This document shows positions 27,458 through 36,494 of a DNA stretch of 64,000 bases, piece by piece (position 1 is the first letter of the stretch; each line of letters opens with the position of its first letter). The translations under genes were made by a program, and so were the position numbers. The notes beneath the pieces were generated by a model. The model was not told where the DNA came from. It made no database searches and saw nothing but the letters and a program-made list of their open reading frames with translations. The DNA comes from Schlesneria sp. (lineage in GTDB: Bacteria; Planctomycetota; Planctomycetia; Planctomycetales; Planctomycetaceae): the NCBI GenBank assembly GCA_028291515.1, contig JAQGHU010000088.1, positions 186,001 to 250,000 of the forward strand, read 5' to 3'.

Positions 27458-28552
27458 ATGGCGATCGCCATTGAAGGTTTCACCGTTGTGGGATCGAAGT
27501 CGCGGATTCAAGAAGACTTCGAAGGTGGCCTTGCCGCGCTTTCGCAAATGACGCCGAATGCGACCGAACTCACCGATGATCATCTTTGGCGATGTTCGTT
27601 CATGGCGGCGGTTGATGCGCAGATGTTCCTGGGCCAGTTGCAGCAAGTCGGGATGAATACCACGCAGGGCCCCGATTCGGTCTTCGTGTTGGTGAGTGAA
27701 TTTGACTTGTCTGTCGAACCGTACTGCGAATGGCTATCGATTGCTCAGTGGGAGAAGGGGGTGATTGCCTGGCGCGAAGGAACAACTCCCGACAAAGTGA
27801 TCGCGCGCGAGGGTTGGTCTCCCGAACGCGGTTCAGGTCTGCTTTTCAAGGATGCCACTGATCCCGATAACCTCACGTTTTTACGGACCGAGGGGAACGT
27901 CGATGTCTACTTCGATAAGCAGGGCCAACGTGAACTCTACAGTAGCAGGACAAATCCCGATCCAGATGCCGTATTCAAGGCGGCGGCGGGTGTCATCCAA
28001 CAGTACCTAAGTGCTATCGGCTCTCGCTTGCCAAGTGAAAAAATCGCTGAGGTCCGGCGGGCGATTTCGGATCTGGAAGGGATTGAAAGCCAAGCCTCAG
28101 AGGCTTGGCAGATTCCGTTTTTTATTGGGAAAGGACAGCAGATACTTGGTGAAATCGATTTTGCCCATGCCTCCTTCCGAAAGGCCTATGCGCTGGATCA
28201 AGACACTGAAGTCATTCTGCGCGAACTGGCGGGGATGTGCCTTGAGTTGGGGAAAAGCGAGGAGGCGGTTCGAATCGGTGAGAAGGCCGCGGCATTAGCG
28301 CCTGATAGCGCGACAACGCTCGGCAACCTGGCATGCGCCTACTTGATTGCCGCCCGGATTCCAGCGGCAATGACAACTGTGAAGGCGGCCATTCTACTTG
28401 ATCAGAAGGATGAAATTAATCAGCGATTGCTTCGCATCATTACCGACGTTGCTTCAGGTAAACGATCGCAACCCCGATGTATGAGCGATCTCAACAATCC
28501 GGCGCGAACATCACTCTGGATTCGCCTTCAATTTTGGAAGCGGTCAGACTGA
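27458..28552 (+). CDS. TPR-containing protein with unknown N-terminal domain
   Basis: 364 aa from ATG 27458 (GAAAGG 7 bases upstream; the frame opens 13 codons earlier). Residues 1-180 form an unrecognised domain with EGFTVVGSKSRIQEDFEGG, FVLVSEFDLSVEPYCEWLS and FLRTEGNVDVYFDKQGQRELY. Residues about 215-330 are tetratricopeptide repeats: IPFFIGKGQQILGEIDFAHASFRKAYALDQ, LRELAGMCLELGKSEEAVRIGEKAAALAPDS and LGNLACAYLIAARIPAAMTTVKAAI. No signal peptide, so cytoplasmic. Its stop overlaps the convergent pgsA stop by 9 bases. Partner unknown. Confidence 0.78.
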   Translation: MAIAIEGFTVVGSKSRIQEDFEGGLAALSQMTPNATELTDDHLWRCSFMAAVDAQMFLGQLQQVGMNTTQGPDSVFVLVSEFDLSVEPYCEWLSIAQWEKGVIAWREGTTPDKVIAREGWSPERGSGLLFKDATDPDNLTFLRTEGNVDVYFDKQGQRELYSSRTNPDPDAVFKAAAGVIQQYLSAIGSRLPSEKIAEVRRAISDLEGIESQASEAWQIPFFIGKGQQILGEIDFAHASFRKAYALDQDTEVILRELAGMCLELGKSEEAVRIGEKAAALAPDSATTLGNLACAYLIAARIPAAMTTVKAAILLDQKDEINQRLLRIITDVASGKRSQPRCMSDLNNPARTSLWIRLQFWKRSD

Positions 28553-29137
28553 CTTCGGACTGAGCAGGATGATGGCCTTCTGCACGTAGAGGTAGCCGCT
28601 CCAAACCGTGAGCGCGACCATGGTCCACAGCAAGACATCCCGTACGCCGACAAATGAGATGCCGCCGATCGAGTAGCTCGCGACCACGGGATGCATCGAT
28701 AGCAAGGCCGCTGTGGCTGCTGCACATTGCAGGAACATCTTCAGTTTGCCACTGGCTGAAGCGGAAAAGTCGGCCCCGCGCTGTTCCAAGAATCCGCGCA
28801 GACTGGTCACGAGCATTTCTCTCCCCATGACGATCACAACCATCCAGGGATCGACGCCCGACTGCTTGGAAACGGGTAGCAGAAACAAGAACGTGCCACT
28901 GGTGATGAACTTATCCACAAATGGGTCCAGGATCCGGCCCAGTTGTGTGATCAGTTGGTACTTGCGCGCGATCCATCCATCCAGGACATCGGTTGCCACG
29001 GCGAACACGAACAGACCTGTCGCCCACAGCCAGTGGTCTCCCATCTGGATCAGGGCGAATAGCACGAATGAGAGCAGCAACCGCGAGACTGTGATCGCAT
29101 TTGGCAGGTTCAGCGATCGTTCCGGGGTATCACTCAT
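28544..29137 (-). CDS. pgsA: CDP-diacylglycerol-glycerol-3-phosphate 3-phosphatidyltransferase
   Basis: 197 aa from ATG 29137; a GTG four codons earlier is possible. CDP-alcohol phosphatidyltransferase motif DG-x2-AR-x8-G-x3-D-x3-D is intact: DVLDGWIARKYQL then GRILDPFVDK. N-terminal LNLPNAITVSRLLLSFVLF is typical of PgsA, as is the set of five to six membrane helices. It makes phosphatidylglycerol phosphate from CDP-diacylglycerol and glycerol 3-phosphate, the first step to phosphatidylglycerol and cardiolipin. The start overlaps the end of rimO by 8 bases (ATGAGTGA), so the two are translationally coupled. Confidence 0.95.
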   Translation of the reverse strand: MSDTPERSLNLPNAITVSRLLLSFVLFALIQMGDHWLWATGLFVFAVATDVLDGWIARKYQLITQLGRILDPFVDKFITSGTFLFLLPVSKQSGVDPWMVVIVMGREMLVTSLRGFLEQRGADFSASASGKLKMFLQCAAATAALLSMHPVVASYSIGGISFVGVRDVLLWTMVALTVWSGYLYVQKAIILLSPKSV

Positions 29138-30557
29138 CGCTTTCGTCACTTACCGCGATCCCGACCAGGTCGTAGTCGCGACGTTCGACGATTTCGACGG
29201 GGACGAACATCCCCGGCTGCAGATCTTCGCCGCTGACAAAGACTTCGCCGTCGATTTCAGGGGCGTCCATGTAGCCGCGACCGCGCCACAGGCCCTCTTC
29301 AACCTGATCGTCGATCAGGACATCGATTTCGCTACCGACCAGCGTATCACCGTAATCGAAGGCGATTTGCTGTTGCAGGGCCATCATTTCGTCGCGGCGA
29401 GCGTTCTTGACTTCTTCAGGGAGATGACCATCCAGCTTCGCGGCTGGAGTATCCGGCTCGAGCGAATAGGGGAACACACCCATGCGTTCGAACTGTGCTT
29501 CTTCGACGAACTGCTTCAGCTCTGCAAATTGAGCATCCGTTTCGCCGGGGAAACCGACGACAAAGGTTGTTCGCATCACGAGGTTGTCGATGCGGCTACG
29601 CAGCTTGCGGACAAGCTCTTCTGTCTGCACGCGATTCACTCGACGTTGCATGCGTCGCAGCATCGTGTCGTTGATGTGCTGCAGTGGCATATCCAGGTAG
29701 GGCACGATCTTGTCGGAAGCGGCAATCGTGTCGATCAATTCATCGGTGAAATTGACCGGATACAGGTACATCAAGCGAACCCAGTCGATGCCGTCGACCT
29801 TATCCAGTTCACGCAGCAGTTGCACGAGTCGCACTTCGCCGTACAGATCCAATCCGTAGTAAGTGGTGTCTTGAGCGACAATATTGAGTTCGCGGACGCC
29901 GTCTTTGGCGAGTTCTGTCGCTTCCGCAATCACCATTTCGATCGGCTTGGTGATGTGCTTTCCGCGCATCTTGGGAATCGAGCAGAAGGTGCAGGTCCGG
30001 TCGCAGCCTTCGCTGATCTTTAAGTAGGCATAGTGCTGAGGTGTCAAGCGCAGACGAGCACGATCATCCATCGCTTTCAGCGGTGCTGGACGAAACAGCT
30101 CGCGATACTCTCTCGACCCGCCGAGCAAGCGGTCAGCGACCAGATTGATCTCGTCGCGGCCAAATACACCGACGATATGGTCGATGTCGGGCATTTCGTC
30201 CAGCAGAGCTGGTCCCAATCGCTCCGGCAAGCAACCGGCGACAATGACACCCTTCGTTTTGCCGGCTTTTTTCAGATCCAGCATCTCGCGGATCACGGCC
30301 TTGGACTCGGCACGCGAACTTTCAATGAAACCGCACGTATTGACGATCACGAAATCCGCGCCGGCCGGATCGGAGACCAATGCGTATCCGTCGAGCGCCA
30401 GCGTCCCCAGCATCTTCTCGCTGTCGACCAGATTCTTAGGGCACCCCAGCGTCACAAACGCGTACGTGATTGCTCCCTTTGGTCCCACCTTGGGGATGAT
30501 GGGCTTGTCTACTGGTTCCGGCCGATCTGGCAGGATTTGCAATTGCGGAAAAGTCAC
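29130..30557 (-). CDS. rimO: Ribosomal protein S12 methylthiotransferase
   Basis: About 475 aa from GTG 30557, which has GAGG 6 bases upstream; TTG 30569 is the longest alternative. N-terminal methylthiotransferase domain with its three cysteines (VTLGCPKNLVDSE, VNTCGFIESSRAES, VAGCLPERLG), radical SAM site CDRTCTFCSIPKMRG (CxxxCxxC), and a C-terminal TRAM domain (about 410-470). It methylthiolates an Asp of ribosomal protein S12 using S-adenosylmethionine and Fe-S clusters. NVVAQDTTYYG-type and YLDMPLQHIND segments separate it from MiaB. Coupled to pgsA. Confidence 0.95.
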   Translation of the reverse strand: MTFPQLQILPDRPEPVDKPIIPKVGPKGAITYAFVTLGCPKNLVDSEKMLGTLALDGYALVSDPAGADFVIVNTCGFIESSRAESKAVIREMLDLKKAGKTKGVIVAGCLPERLGPALLDEMPDIDHIVGVFGRDEINLVADRLLGGSREYRELFRPAPLKAMDDRARLRLTPQHYAYLKISEGCDRTCTFCSIPKMRGKHITKPIEMVIAEATELAKDGVRELNIVAQDTTYYGLDLYGEVRLVQLLRELDKVDGIDWVRLMYLYPVNFTDELIDTIAASDKIVPYLDMPLQHINDTMLRRMQRRVNRVQTEELVRKLRSRIDNLVMRTTFVVGFPGETDAQFAELKQFVEEAQFERMGVFPYSLEPDTPAAKLDGHLPEEVKNARRDEMMALQQQIAFDYGDTLVGSEIDVLIDDQVEEGLWRGRGYMDAPEIDGEVFVSGEDLQPGMFVPVEIVERRDYDLVGIAVSDESDE

Positions 30558-30772
30558 GTGAAACCTCAAAACGAACAGGGAACGACGCCTGTGAGTCTAC
30601 GGGATTCGAGCACGAAAACCAAACGGTAAGCAGCTTTCCAGAAGGTACTTACCTTCGATTTACTCTCGCTTGTTGCAACGACGGCAAATTGTTTACCGGG
30701 TTCAATTGGCTGCAAACATCAACCGATTTGACTACGATCTTGGCGCTGCACTCAACCGAAAGGGGCTTCACC

Positions 30773-31759
30773 ATGAGTTTTACATCTAAAACGTCAGTCG
30801 ATTCCGACCGCCGCGCATTCCTCCAGACCGTCGCCGCTGGTGCCGTGGCGCTCCAGATCAGCCCAAGCGTCTTTGCCGAGGATAAGTCCGTGACCGACCA
30901 ACTGCCGATCATCGATACTCATCAGCATCTGTGGGATCTCTCCAAGTTCACTCTGCCCTGGCATGCGACGGAAGATGTGCCACCTCTGAAACGCAGCTTT
31001 GTGATGTCGGATTATCTGGAGGCGACGAAGGGGCTGAATGTCGTCAAGACGGTCTACATGGAAGTCGACGTGGCTCCTGAGCAGCAGGTCGCTGAGACGG
31101 ACTACGTCACGGACTTGTGTCAGCGTCACGACAATCCGATGAAAGCGGCCGTGGTTTCGGGCAGACCGGGCACTCCGGGGTTCGAGCCTTACGTTCGCAA
31201 GCTCGCCGCGAACAAGCACATCAAAGGAATCCGACAGGTGCTGCACGGATCCTCGACTCCGACTGGATTCTGCCTCCAGCCGAAGTTTGTCGAAAGCATC
31301 CAATTGTTGGGCGAACTGGGGTTGAGCTTCGATCTTTGCCTGCGATCGGGCGAAGTGATTGACGCCGTGAAACTTGTCGACCAATGTCCCAAGACGCGTT
31401 TCATCATCGATCATTGCGGCAACATGAGCGTCACGTCGACGGACAAGGAAGCTCGGGCGAAATGGCTCGACGGAATGCGGCAGATGGCGGCTCGCAAGAA
31501 TACGGTCTGCAAGATCTCCGGGATCATTGTCACTGCGAACAAGGACTGGAAGCCGGACGACCTGGCTCCGAATATCAACGACACGATGGAAACCTTCGGT
31601 GAAGATCGAATCATGTTCGCGGGGGACTGGCCGGTCTGCACTTTGAAGGCGTCATTCGCGCAGTGGGTCGGGGCTTTGAAAACGATCGTGAAGGATCGGC
31701 CGATTGCCTTCCAGAGGAAGCTGTTCCACGACAACGCTGCCAAGTTCTATGGGATCTGA
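30773..31759 (+). CDS. Tat-exported amidohydrolase family protein (COG3618-like)
   Basis: 328 aa from ATG 30773, preceded by AAAGGGG 7 bases upstream; the upstream frame to 30689 has no such site. Twin-arginine signal DRRAFLQTVAAGAVAL then a signal-peptidase-like site near VFAED. The mature protein is an amidohydrolase-2 TIM barrel: IIDTHQHLWDLSKF with the HxH metal site, then KAAVVSGRPG, IKGIRQVLHG, FIIDHCGNM and MFAGDWPVC with the catalytic Asp. Relatives include sugar lactonases (rhamnonolactonase, fuconolactonase types). Substrate unknown; Tat export fits folding with a metal in the cytoplasm. Confidence 0.87.
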   Translation: MSFTSKTSVDSDRRAFLQTVAAGAVALQISPSVFAEDKSVTDQLPIIDTHQHLWDLSKFTLPWHATEDVPPLKRSFVMSDYLEATKGLNVVKTVYMEVDVAPEQQVAETDYVTDLCQRHDNPMKAAVVSGRPGTPGFEPYVRKLAANKHIKGIRQVLHGSSTPTGFCLQPKFVESIQLLGELGLSFDLCLRSGEVIDAVKLVDQCPKTRFIIDHCGNMSVTSTDKEARAKWLDGMRQMAARKNTVCKISGIIVTANKDWKPDDLAPNINDTMETFGEDRIMFAGDWPVCTLKASFAQWVGALKTIVKDRPIAFQRKLFHDNAAKFYGI

Positions 31760-31806
31760 GCAGACGTGTCTGACCGTATTCCAACCTCTATCGCAAAGAT
31801 GAACCC

Positions 31807-32352
31807 ATGCCTTCGTTTCGCGCGCCTCTGCTGATTGGTATCACTCTTGTCGGCTCGATCTGCCACGCGGCCGACGAACGGCAGCCGGTTGCACTGCCCT
31901 TGGTGACAAAGGATCGCGTGCAGTTGAATCTGGCGGGTGCGGAACTGGTGCTGTCGGCCGCGAAACAAAAAGCTGCGGCGATGGGTTGGAAGATGAATCT
32001 GGCCGTGGTCGACGACGGCGGCCATTTGCTGGCGTTTGCTCGCATGGACGGGGCTCGTCCCGCGAGTGCCACGACCGCCATGACAAAGGCCGTGTCTGCC
32101 GCCACCTTTCGACAAGAAACCGGGCCATTGCCACCGAACGGAGAGCCAGACTTGCTGCTGAATCTCAGTTTGCAGCATGCCTCCGCGACTAGCGGCGGGA
32201 AAATCACCAGCTTAAAAGGTGGTGTTCCGATTGTGATCGACGGCCAAGTTGTGGGCGCAATCGGTATCGGTGGGGGAACAGGCGAACAAGATGCCGAAGC
32301 AGCCAAAGCGGGCGTTCAGGCCTTGATCGCTGAACTCGCCAAGGCTAAATGA
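31807..32352 (+). CDS. GlcG/HbpS-like (DUF336) exported protein
   Basis: 181 aa. Signal peptide PSFRAPLLIGITLVGSICHAAD. Then the GlcG/HbpS (heme-binding-like, DUF336) fold: LNLAGAELVLSAAKQKAAAMGWKM, NLAVVDDGGHLLAFARMDGARPAS, ATTAMTKAVSAATFRQET and GVPIVIDGQVVGAIGIGGGTGEQD, ending in an alpha helix. Streptomyces HbpS binds heme, and GlcG-type proteins accompany oxidation operons, but the family role is mostly unknown. It sits 47 bases after the amidohydrolase in the same direction, so the two may be co-transcribed. A perfect hairpin overlaps its stop. Confidence 0.88.
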   Translation: MPSFRAPLLIGITLVGSICHAADERQPVALPLVTKDRVQLNLAGAELVLSAAKQKAAAMGWKMNLAVVDDGGHLLAFARMDGARPASATTAMTKAVSAATFRQETGPLPPNGEPDLLLNLSLQHASATSGGKITSLKGGVPIVIDGQVVGAIGIGGGTGEQDAEAAKAGVQALIAELAKAK

Positions 32353-32395
32353 CGAATTCGCTCGCGCATCAAGTGGTGCATGGAGCGAATTCGTC
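32351..32395. terminator. Inverted repeat between convergent genes
   Basis: Perfect 13-bp inverted repeat (32351-32363 and 32383-32395), 19-base loop, its left arm overlapping the stop of the GlcG-like gene. No T-tract. Probably serves the convergent transcripts in both directions. Confidence 0.5.
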
Positions 32396-32433
32396 AAAGG
32401 CGTGCAACTCTGTAAAACAAGGCTCTGGCGGAC

Positions 32434-32931
32434 TTAACCTTTGAGCTCGATGACAAACTCGTTCTTGCCAGACGCCGAGATTTCTTCCGCCAGTTGCGAA
32501 GTCGCAGGATCGCCATAGCGAGCGGGAACCCCGAGCTTTGGCGCTGGCGATTCCGGCGGCGGACCACCAGCCCGAATTTGCGCTTCCATTTCCGCAAAGG
32601 TCGTCGGTTCTTTATTGGTAGGTGCCACCGTCGATTTGCGAATCGTGACTCGATACTTGCCGGCGGGGACTCCTCGTTTACCCGGAGGAACATTCAAATG
32701 AAACTCCCCCGTGTCGTCAGTCATCGCGACGGCGGTGGCTTGGCCGTCTTCGCGACTGAAAGCAACTACCGCACCATCAACAGGAGCCCCCTCTAAGAGA
32801 ACCTTGCCGGTGGCTTGGTAACGCGGTGTCTTGTCCACAGTGCTGCCGCCACATCCAACCGCCAGCGCAAGTCCAAACATCGAAGCAGCACTAAACGCGA
32901 TATGCTTGAATGTGAGTGAAGCTTTCCTCAT
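32434..32931 (-). CDS. Carboxypeptidase-regulatory/transthyretin-like lipoprotein
   Basis: 165 aa from ATG 32931, with AAGGGAGA 8 bases upstream; the longer frame to 33081 overlaps the preceding gene. Lipoprotein signal KHIAFSAASMFGLALAVGC with lipobox AVGC. The domain is a prealbumin-like beta sandwich: ATGKVLLEGAPVDGAVVAFS, TAVAMTDDTGEFHLN, GVPAGKYRVTIRKS. It lies directly downstream of a DUF1559 gene in the same direction (13 bases). This DUF1559-lipoprotein pairing recurs widely in planctomycetes. Function unknown; a surface or periplasmic partner of the pilin-like protein is likely. Confidence 0.85.
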   Translation of the reverse strand: MRKASLTFKHIAFSAASMFGLALAVGCGGSTVDKTPRYQATGKVLLEGAPVDGAVVAFSREDGQATAVAMTDDTGEFHLNVPPGKRGVPAGKYRVTIRKSTVAPTNKEPTTFAEMEAQIRAGGPPPESPAPKLGVPARYGDPATSQLAEEISASGKNEFVIELKG

Positions 32932-32944
32932 GAAAACATCTCCC

Positions 32945-33994
32945 TTAAAACTCACCAACAGTTTCAGATCCAGATTTGGTTCCCAACGCTCCCCAGACAC
33001 CGTACGGACTGGCACCAGTGGAAACCGCCACCGCCAGATTTCCAGTACTGATATTGGTCGAGATGAATCGCACCGCTCCATCGGCCATCAGTGCGTGAAC
33101 GCCACCCGTATGATGGCTGGTCGCACTGATATAGGAGTCGGCCACATAGTTCGAACTGTTCGTGCAAGAAGCAGAGTTCGGCCCCAACGCTGTCGTAAAT
33201 CCCGCGCAATGCGGTGATCCATCAGACCACATGGACGGCACGTCGCCCCCCCGAACAATCCCGGTGCCGGAGGGATAGTTGAGACCCGTATTGAGGGCCA
33301 GACAGGCTGCTGGCGTACTGACGTCTACTGGTCCCGCAACACCCCAGAGAATGCGAGTCGTATCGCCAAAATTCTTGTTGGCCCGCTCGCTCATGGCGAT
33401 CGTGTTGCTGGTCCCATCGGTAATATCACGAATCTGAGATCGAGATGCTGGTCCAAAGACTCCGCGCGTCGATGAACCTGCCCATGTGCCAGCGGCCGAG
33501 TCACCAAGGCACAAACGATACGACTGGGTTCCGATATTCGTGTATTTCACATTGGAATTCGGATCAGAAGGGCAAAGGTATCCCGCCACCTGGATTTTCC
33601 ATGGGGGATAGACCGTATCCCATGAGAATGGAGCATCCATATAACCCATCGGCGAGTAAGTCGTCGCTCCCGATACCAGCGGCTGCGAAAGTTGCTGGAA
33701 AAGAGGTGCTTGGTCGACGTAAGGCAGCATCGCCAAGTTGGCATGGTTGTTGTAAATCACGTTGCCGCCCGAATTCCATTTCATAAATGGAAAGGCCGAG
33801 TAAGTGTCGTGATAGTTGTGCAATGCCAGCCCCAACTGCTTCAAGTTGTTTTTGCATTGAGTACGGCGAGCCGCCTCGCGGGCCTGTTGCACTGCGGGAA
33901 GTAATAACGCGATCAATACGGCAATGATCGCAATCACCACGAGCAGTTCGATCAGGGTGAAGCCCAATCTCTTTGAAGTCGACTTGTTTGCCAT
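32945..33994 (-). CDS. DUF1559 domain-containing protein (type IV pilin-like N-terminus)
   Basis: 349 aa from ATG 33994; the frame extends to 34192 but that part precedes the prepilin signal. Prepilin cleavage site [20 protein letters not shown] with Glu at +5, then [21 protein letters not shown], and the C-terminal H-x9-DG motif ([16 protein letters not shown]). The body has [14 protein letters not shown], typical of the family. It shares the N-terminal 45 residues with the DUF1559 protein at 1.1 kb, almost without change, while the body differs. It is followed by a transthyretin-like lipoprotein, forming a pair. Confidence 0.95.
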   Translation of the reverse strand: MANKSTSKRLGFTLIELLVVIAIIAVLIALLLPAVQQAREAARRTQCKNNLKQLGLALHNYHDTYSAFPFMKWNSGGNVIYNNHANLAMLPYVDQAPLFQQLSQPLVSGATTYSPMGYMDAPFSWDTVYPPWKIQVAGYLCPSDPNSNVKYTNIGTQSYRLCLGDSAAGTWAGSSTRGVFGPASRSQIRDITDGTSNTIAMSERANKNFGDTTRILWGVAGPVDVSTPAACLALNTGLNYPSGTGIVRGGDVPSMWSDGSPHCAGFTTALGPNSASCTNSSNYVADSYISATSHHTGGVHALMADGAVRFISTNISTGNLAVAVSTGASPYGVWGALGTKSGSETVGEF

Positions 33995-34375
33995 AGGGAT
34001 ACCTGTCTCAAAACAATAGGAAGGTAATGACAACTTGGAAAACGAAATTGAGAGTGAGATTTCGCAGTAGTTATGAGGAAAGACGAGGGAGGTGGGATAA
34101 ACCAGGAATGAGATTAATGCGCAGTTCCGGATCGCAAACAATGTGCCTGCCACAGTCACATGGCATGAGAGGGGGCTGTACTTCCCGAACATGTTCGGAA
34201 ACGCGAAGGGAATTCCTTGTTCGCGATGCCGAGATCTTCAGGCCGCGTTCAGAAGGGCTGAAGTCTGGACGGGATAGCCGTGTCGCCCCGCCTAATCGCG
34301 CGACGCAGTTGCTCAATCGGTGATCGCGCAGATCCGAATCCAGTGACAAGTTCCACCGATAATGTCGGCGTCAAA

Positions 34376-36247
34376 TCACCGCATCACGATCGTGGCCGAA
34401 ATTGCGTCAGGAACATTCTTATCCAGCGCCCGACGTCGATTCAGCGTCGGATGCGAAGCGTCATGCGGATTCCACGTGCCCGCGGAGCGGCATTGATTGA
34501 GCTGCCGACAGAGTTCCTGCGGGTTGGCTGGCCTTCTGGTCGGAGACTTCTCGAGGCACTGAAGGATGATTGTTTCGAGATCGGCATCGACTGGCGATCC
34601 CAATTTCTCGGATGGAGTCTCCGGGATATCGAAGACCTGGCTTCGTAAGATGGCATTGATGTTCATTGCGGAAAAGATCGTCTGCCCGGTCAGCAAGTAA
34701 TATCCGATCGCTCCCAGCGAGTAGAGGTCGCCCCGCGCATCCAATGTGTGCGGCGCGGTGATCGCTTCCGGTGACATATAGCATGGTGTGCCACTGATCC
34801 CTGTCGCGGCCTTATCGAAGACTGAAGAATCGCTGACCATGGTCGCCACGCCGAAGTCGAGTACCTTGACGGTGTCGGGAATGCCGCCTCGATTACAGAT
34901 CATGATGTTTTCGGGTTTCAGATCGCGATGAATCAATCCGACGGCATGTGCTTCTTTTAATGAAGCGCACGCCTGAGTGAGGAAATGAATGACGCGACTG
35001 GCTGGCAAGGGGCCACAAGTTCGGACGAGTTCCGCCAGCGTCACCCCTTCGAGGTATTCCATGGCGTAGTAAAACAGCCCTTCAGGTGTGACACCATAGT
35101 CATACACGGCGACAGTGTGAGGGCTGGTCAACTGACTGGTCAGTTGCACCTCTGATTCAAACATCGCGAGTGCAGCGGGGCTGATCGTCGAGGTCTGCAG
35201 AACCTTGATCGCCGCGCGGCGTTTCAGCATGCAGTGGCGAGCAAGGTAGATGACCCCCATCGCACCTTGACCAATCTGGCTCTCCAGAATGTAGCTGCCA
35301 ACTTGACGCAGTTGCTGCACTCGATCGACGCGCCGTTGTTCGAGGCTTTCCTCGGCCATGCTCGCCAGTTGGTCGTGAAGACTGTCGGCATGCTTGTGGT
35401 AGAGATCAACGCCGAGCAACTCTTGATCGACCTCGCCAGCGACATCAAGGAAACTGAAATCGGGCAACTCGTTCTGCAAAGCTAGTAATGTTTCAAAGCC
35501 GGTGGCGGACTCCCACAGACCGCCCGGCAGGCAAGCAGTCGCCACACTTGTTCCGACGGTGCTCTCACGCAGCGCTGCACTCGCCAAGACGGCTTCCTCG
35601 TCGTGATGCATCAGGACGCCAGCCACCAACTCGGCTGGAAATCCCCAATCGTGCATGACCAGGGCACCGACTTGAGCATGATTCCAACCGAAACGCCGAT
35701 TCTCTTCCTGATACAGATCGACACCCGGTTGCAGGGCTTCCACATAGTCGTCGTAATAGGCTTCAGTCAAAAGCGGCAGCAGGAAGTCCTGAAGCAGCCC
35801 GGCGAGGTAGGCGATTTCCGCATCGATGCCCAACTGGCGGGCCATCTGTTGCGCGAAGAGCGCCTTCATACGGTTCGTTTTTTGAAACTGCGCCGAATTG
35901 ACGAGTCGAGAAAACACTGTCGACGATGCGGACTGCAGCGCCGTCGTTAGCACCAGCGTCTTGGTACGGCGCGAACCGAGCAGGTTCACGGCTTGCCTGA
36001 CCGAGGTCACCGGCTGTCGTACTCCGACTGCTGTGGAGTTAACCTGGCGCAGCAATCCCGATGTCAAAGCCGCATCAACTTCAATGGGAGCGGCAAGTTC
36101 TTTGGGGCCTGCCTCCGGATCCTTCGAAATCGCGGTGAACTCAATGACAGATTGTGGAATACAAGGAAGCTTGAAATTGCGCGGCAGTTCCAGTTGCGGA
36201 CGGACCGCGACGGCTGCGTCGACAATTTCATTCCAATGAGGGGGCAT
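34376..36247 (-). CDS. HDOD domain - Ser/Thr protein kinase fusion
   Basis: About 623 aa from ATG 36247; the frame continues to 36328. N-terminal HDOD domain (about 15-220: FKLPCIPQSVIEFTAISKDPEAG, VDAALTSGLLRQVNSTAVG, SVRQAVNLLGSRRTKTLVL, IAYLAGLLQDFLLPLL), the signalling cousin of HD-GYP. Then a Hanks-type kinase (about 315-590): Gly loop IGQGAMGVIYLARHC, AIKVLQ, catalytic loop LIHRDLKPENIMI (about residue 439) and VLDFGVATMV (about 463), all with the catalytic residues. No membrane helix, so a soluble kinase. The HDOD part probably senses or binds a partner. Target unknown. Confidence 0.9.
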   Translation of the reverse strand: MPPHWNEIVDAAVAVRPQLELPRNFKLPCIPQSVIEFTAISKDPEAGPKELAAPIEVDAALTSGLLRQVNSTAVGVRQPVTSVRQAVNLLGSRRTKTLVLTTALQSASSTVFSRLVNSAQFQKTNRMKALFAQQMARQLGIDAEIAYLAGLLQDFLLPLLTEAYYDDYVEALQPGVDLYQEENRRFGWNHAQVGALVMHDWGFPAELVAGVLMHHDEEAVLASAALRESTVGTSVATACLPGGLWESATGFETLLALQNELPDFSFLDVAGEVDQELLGVDLYHKHADSLHDQLASMAEESLEQRRVDRVQQLRQVGSYILESQIGQGAMGVIYLARHCMLKRRAAIKVLQTSTISPAALAMFESEVQLTSQLTSPHTVAVYDYGVTPEGLFYYAMEYLEGVTLAELVRTCGPLPASRVIHFLTQACASLKEAHAVGLIHRDLKPENIMICNRGGIPDTVKVLDFGVATMVSDSSVFDKAATGISGTPCYMSPEAITAPHTLDARGDLYSLGAIGYYLLTGQTIFSAMNINAILRSQVFDIPETPSEKLGSPVDADLETIILQCLEKSPTRRPANPQELCRQLNQCRSAGTWNPHDASHPTLNRRRALDKNVPDAISATIVMR

Positions 36248-36494
36248 GTTTGTTCCGAATCCTTGGCTCGAATTGCTTCGAATTTGCAGCCCTTGGGTAG
36301 TGAGCTGTTCTATTGAGGAACATACCACGCGAAAAACGGATCGGAGCGAGCTATGGTTACGTATCTACCACGTCTCATCTGAGCGGCAGATCAGGAATAA
36401 TCCGCATTGTCAGAACACTCGGTCATCCTGTCACCGAGTTCCCGTCGTAGTGAGGTCACATTGACGTGCTCCAGCGGATCAAAGTCGCGACAGG

